Of a stretch of DNA of 26,286 bases, positions 23,384 to 26,286 are shown one piece after another. Position 1 is the stretch's first letter. Each line of letters opens with the position of its first letter. The translations under genes and the position numbers were made by a program. The stretch is from Candidatus Rokuibacteriota bacterium. Its GTDB lineage: Bacteria; Methylomirabilota; Methylomirabilia; Rokubacteriales; CSP1-6. Below the pieces are notes generated by a model that ran no database searches, was not told the DNA's origin, and saw only the letters and a list, made by a program, of their open reading frames with translations. The stretch spans positions 1 through 26,286 of the forward strand of contig QHRS01000029.1 of NCBI GenBank assembly GCA_003221435.1. The letters run 5' to 3'.

Positions 23384-24445
23384 ATGAGGAAGTCCCACCG
23401 TCGTTCGTTCATGGCCGTGCTGGTGCTCGCGCTGTTCGCGGTGTTGGTCGCCGCGATCGCCGGGTGCAGCAACGCCTCCGAGCTGCGCGCTGCGTTCCGT
23501 GCGCAAGAGGCGAACACACCCGGCCTGATGGGTGTACCCGGCGTGGTCGGAACCGCGACCACGGCGGACGATCAGGGCCACCCGGCGATCTTGGTGCTGA
23601 CCGAGTACGCGCTGGGCTCGGGCCGTCTCCCCGCCACGCTCGATGGCTACCGGGTGATCGAGGCGATCACCGGCAAGATCGTCGCCTACAAGGGCCACGG
23701 CGGCTCGAGCCACACCGCGAAGCAGACCCCGCCGATCCAGCTCGGGACATCGGGCGGCAACGTCAACGACATCGCCAACGGCTTCTGCTGCAGCGGCACG
23801 CTCGGCGCGCTGGTGGCCAAGGGCGGCACGCAGTACATCCTCAGCAACAGCCACGTTTTCGCGGGCGACGTGGTCTCGGGCGGCAACGGCCGGGTCGCGC
23901 AGATCGGCGACGACGTCAACCAGCCCGGCCTCGTGGACAACAACTGCAGCTCCGCGAACACGAACATCGTCGCCGACGTCTCGTCGCTCTCCACCCTCTA
24001 CCCGCCGGGGAGCACGCCCAACGTGGACTGCGCGATCGCACAGGTCCGCGCCGGGATGGTGCGCACCGACGGCGCGATCCTCGAGGTCGGCACGATCTCG
24101 GCCTCGACCGTGGCGGCCTTCGTGGGGCAGGCGGTCAAGAAGAGCGGCCGCACGACCGGGCTCACGCGCAGTTCGATTTCGGCGCTCAACGCAACGGTCA
24201 GCGTGGGATACGAGACCGAGTGCGCAGGCTCCAGTTTCACCAAGACCTTCACCGGCCAGATCCTCGTGACCAACACGGCCAGCCGGTTCCTCAACTCGGG
24301 GGATTCCGGCTCGCTGATGGTGCAGGACGTGACCACCAACCCGCATGCCGTCGGGTTGCTCTATGCCGGCAGCAGCAGCATCGCCGTGGCGAACCCGATC
24401 GGCGACGTGCTGAGCCATCTCGGCGCGAGCATGGTGGGGCAGTAG
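23384..24445 (+). CDS. Trypsin-fold serine protease-like lipoprotein
   Basis: A 353-residue secreted lipoprotein. Signal peptide residues 7-27 end in a lipobox (AIAGC, Cys28). Residues about 44-102 form a small N-terminal domain (TPGLMGVPGVVGTATT, ILVLTEYALGSGRLPATL, ITGKIVAY). The peptidase-like domain follows with a plausible chymotrypsin triad: H157 in LSNSHVFAG, D215 in VDCAIAQV and S308 in NSGDSGSLM. Several Cys residues (135-136, 188, 216, 280) could make disulfides. The substrate is unknown. ATG at 23384 has GGGAGG 6 nt upstream. It stands 161 bp after the preceding operon and begins the next gene set. A similar N-terminal domain is repeated in the next gene. Confidence 0.85.
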   Translation: MRKSHRRSFMAVLVLALFAVLVAAIAGCSNASELRAAFRAQEANTPGLMGVPGVVGTATTADDQGHPAILVLTEYALGSGRLPATLDGYRVIEAITGKIVAYKGHGGSSHTAKQTPPIQLGTSGGNVNDIANGFCCSGTLGALVAKGGTQYILSNSHVFAGDVVSGGNGRVAQIGDDVNQPGLVDNNCSSANTNIVADVSSLSTLYPPGSTPNVDCAIAQVRAGMVRTDGAILEVGTISASTVAAFVGQAVKKSGRTTGLTRSSISALNATVSVGYETECAGSSFTKTFTGQILVTNTASRFLNSGDSGSLMVQDVTTNPHAVGLLYAGSSSIAVANPIGDVLSHLGASMVGQ

Positions 24446-24464
24446 ATTCCGAAGCGGCGGTCGC

Positions 24465-24905
24465 GTGCATGACGCGTCCTCCGAATCCGATGGCGGCGGC
24501 AGGGTCCGAAGCGCGGACCGGCCGCCGCCATTCGCTTGCCGACCGGGCGGGCGGCCGAATGGGCGGCCGCGCAGTGGCTGGCGCGAGGTGGTGCTCGCTT
24601 CGACCCTGGTCCTGTCCGCACCGTTCGCGGGCTGCCGGCCGCGCCCGAGCCAGGAGGCCGTGAGCCCGCCGCCCGTGCGCCCGCTCTCCGACGTGCTCGC
24701 CGCCCACACGCCGGAGCTGATGAAGCTCCCGGGCGTGGTCGGCACCGCCGAATCACGGCTCGGCGATGGCCGCGCGTGCATCCTGGTCATGGTCGTGCGC
24801 CTCACGCCCGAGCTCGGGCGACGCGTCCCCCGCACGATCGAGGGCTGGCCGGTCCGGATCGATGAGACCGGCGAGATCCACGCCATGCCCGACTCGGGCC
24901 AATGA
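24465..24905 (+). CDS. Small putative lipoprotein, paralogue of the protease's N-terminal domain
   Basis: I do not recognise a named family. The region after the signal matches the N-terminal domain of the neighbouring protease residue by residue: HTPELMKLPGVVGTAESR, then ILVMVVRLTPELGRRVPRTI, then DETGEIHAM. A hydrophobic stretch VVLASTLVLSAPFAGC gives a signal peptide with a lipobox Cys. The frame opens at a GTG at 24465, which gives a long polar N-terminus of about 41 residues. GTG codons at 24588 or 24591, just before the signal, are equally plausible (about 105 residues). Neither has a clear ribosome binding site. It starts about 20 bp after the protease stop and overlaps the next ATG by 4 bp. 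Possible roles include a binding or inhibitory partner of the protease. Confidence 0.65.
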   Translation: MHDASSESDGGGRVRSADRPPPFACRPGGRPNGRPRSGWREVVLASTLVLSAPFAGCRPRPSQEAVSPPPVRPLSDVLAAHTPELMKLPGVVGTAESRLGDGRACILVMVVRLTPELGRRVPRTIEGWPVRIDETGEIHAMPDSGQ

Positions 24906-26286
24906 AGCGCCTGGCGCTCTTCCTCGTCGTGTCGCTCTCGGGCGCAGCGGTGCTGGTGCTCGAGATCCTCGGCACGCGGGTGCTCGGCCCGTTCTACGGC
25001 GTGAGCCTCTTCCTGTGGTCCGCGCTGATCGCGGTGACGCTGGCGGCGCTGGCCGCCGGCTACGCGCTCGGCGGCCGCTGGGCGCAGCGCGACCCCCGTG
25101 CCGAGCGCCTCGCGCTTGCGCTTGCGCTCGCAGCTTCCTGGGTGCTCGCGATCCCGTGGCTGCGCGGGCACGTCGTTCACGCCGCCACCGCCCTCGGCCT
25201 GCGCGCGACGGTGCTGGTGGCTGCGACGCTTCTCTTCTTCCCGCCGCTCGTCCTGCTCGGAATGGTGGGCCCGTACGCCATCCGGCTCGCGACGCGCAGC
25301 GTGGACGAGGTCGGCCGGGTGGCCGGCGATTTCTTCGCGGTCTCGACGCTCGCGAGCGTGGCCGCCGCCGTGGCCACGGGTTTCGTGCTGATCCCCGCGC
25401 TCGGTGTCAACCGGCTGCTGATCGCCGTCGCGATCGCCCTGTTCGTGGCGGCCGGGATCGCAGCGGGGGGGGCCATGCGCCCGACGGTCGTCCCCGCCGT
25501 GGGCGTCGTGCTGGCGCTGCTCGAGCTCGGCAGAGACGAGCGCATCACTCCGGGCGTTCTGGCCCGGGTCGAGAGCCCCTACGCCGAGCTGCGCGTGGTC
25601 GATTCCCACGGACTCCGCTACCTGCTCGTGGACGGCGGCGCTCACACCATCGTGAACGCCGAGACCGGGTCGCCGCGGCAGCCCTACGTCTTCGCGGCCG
25701 AGATCGCAGCCGACCTTTCGCGGCCTCACGGCCGCCTGCTGCTGCTCGGTCTCGGCGGCGGCGGCGCAGCCGGTGTGTTCGCCGGGCGCGGCTGGCAAGT
25801 GGATGCGGTCGACATCGATCCGGCGATGCCCGAGCTCGCGACGAGGTTCTTCCGGCTGCAATCCTATCAAGCCCACGTGATCGTGGCCGAGGCGCGGCAG
25901 TACCTGCAGCGCGGCGGGGAGGTGTACGACGTCGTCTTGTTCGACGTTTACGGCAGCGCCCAGATTCCCTTCCACCTCGTGACACGCGAGGCGTTCGCGG
26001 CCGCGAAGGCGCGGCTCGCTCCGGGCGGCATCGTCGTCGTCAACGTGGAGACCGTGGGCTGGCAGGACCCGCTCGTGCACGCGCTGGTCGCAACGTTGCG
26101 GGCGGAATTCAGCGATGTGATTGCGCTCCCCACCGCCGAGCCGCCCGATCAGCTCGGCAACGTCATCGTGATGGCCGCCAACCGCGCGCTCGAGCTGAAC
26201 CCCGACGTGCTCGGCGACCCGGTCGGCAGCCTCGGCGACGAGGACGAGCACTTCCGCGTCGTCGCCCGCCACCACGCGTGGGAGAA
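24902..26286 (+). CDS. Membrane-fused spermidine-synthase-like protein, C-terminus cut by window edge
   Basis: Aminopropyltransferase/methyltransferase-fold protein with an N-terminal membrane domain. Residues 1-200 contain about six to seven hydrophobic helices (LFLVVSLSGAAVLVLEILG; TRVLGPFYGVSLFLWSALI; LLFFPPLVLLGMVGPYAI). Residues about 220-430 are a spermidine-synthase-like Rossmann domain: SPYAELRVVD, YLLVDGG, the SAM-site LLLGLGGGGAAGVF and VDAVDIDPAM, then YDVVLFDVYGS and LAPGGIVVVNVE. The catalytic Asp loop of polyamine synthases (DxxD) reads DVYG here, so polyamine activity is uncertain. The reading frame has 461 codons and no stop before the window end. ATG at 24902 overlaps the small lipoprotein stop (ATGA), suggesting co-translation. 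Confidence 0.85.
   Translation, partial: MKRLALFLVVSLSGAAVLVLEILGTRVLGPFYGVSLFLWSALIAVTLAALAAGYALGGRWAQRDPRAERLALALALAASWVLAIPWLRGHVVHAATALGLRATVLVAATLLFFPPLVLLGMVGPYAIRLATRSVDEVGRVAGDFFAVSTLASVAAAVATGFVLIPALGVNRLLIAVAIALFVAAGIAAGGAMRPTVVPAVGVVLALLELGRDERITPGVLARVESPYAELRVVDSHGLRYLLVDGGAHTIVNAETGSPRQPYVFAAEIAADLSRPHGRLLLLGLGGGGAAGVFAGRGWQVDAVDIDPAMPELATRFFRLQSYQAHVIVAEARQYLQRGGEVYDVVLFDVYGSAQIPFHLVTREAFAAAKARLAPGGIVVVNVETVGWQDPLVHALVATLRAEFSDVIALPTAEPPDQLGNVIVMAANRALELNPDVLGDPVGSLGDEDEHFRVVARHHAWE

Noticed and set aside
23282..26275. Minus-strand open frame of 997 residues
   Set aside because: Antisense to the protease, small lipoprotein and spermidine-synthase-like genes; His/Arg/Asp-rich and without motifs.

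Overview
The window is a very GC-rich bacterial segment (roughly 68-70% G+C by eye). Genes are packed tightly, often with 4-bp ATGA overlaps. The gene content suggests a diderm from a little-cultured phylum, for example Candidatus Eisenbacteria or a Gemmatimonadota/Myxococcota-like lineage: an outer-membrane export pathway, lipoproteins, and large secreted beta-helix proteins with Ig-like repeats. That placement is an inference. No rRNA, tRNA, CRISPR array, IS element or integrase was seen.

Left half (1-15276), all on the minus strand, looks like one exopolysaccharide (EPS) operon. Reading downstream from 15276 it encodes: an outer-membrane beta-barrel-like protein; a minimal Wza/OPX export protein; a Wzz/GumC-type co-polymerase; a BY-kinase-like ATPase with an inserted DUF4388/PATAN-like module and a C-terminal tyrosine cluster; a DegT/PglE-type sugar aminotransferase; a PglC-like phosphoglycosyltransferase fused to a PglF/WbpM-like 4,6-dehydratase; an O-antigen ligase/Wzy-family protein; a Wzx-type flippase; a divergent RtcB-like protein; and a secreted beta-helix protein with Ig-like repeats. 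The last one appears to start at ATT and runs off the left edge. Together these could make a UDP-4-amino-6-deoxy sugar, load it onto undecaprenyl phosphate, flip, polymerise and export the product. No ordinary glycosyltransferase is in this operon.

Centre (15277-16235) is an intergenic region of about 960 bp between divergent operons. It holds an 11-bp-period direct repeat that, on the minus strand, resembles a sigma-54 -24/-12 promoter.

Right of centre (16236-23222), plus strand, is a second compact operon: a PqqD-family (RRE) protein with an unusual C-terminal tail, a GT2 glycosyltransferase, an NTP_transf_5-type nucleotidyltransferase, an ABC exporter without a peptidase domain, an HPr-kinase-like domain fused to a second GT2, and a NodB-type deacetylase. 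This combination recalls the accessory genes of lasso-peptide/RiPP clusters, but the cyclase, the B2 protease and an obvious precursor are missing. It is the best candidate here for an undescribed system. It may supply glycosyltransferases to the divergent EPS operon or make a sugar-modified peptide. A GC hairpin closes it.

Right end (23384-26286), plus strand, carries a trypsin-fold lipoprotein with an intact His/Asp/Ser triad, a short lipoprotein paralogous to that protease's N-terminal domain, and a membrane-fused spermidine-synthase-like protein that runs off the window.
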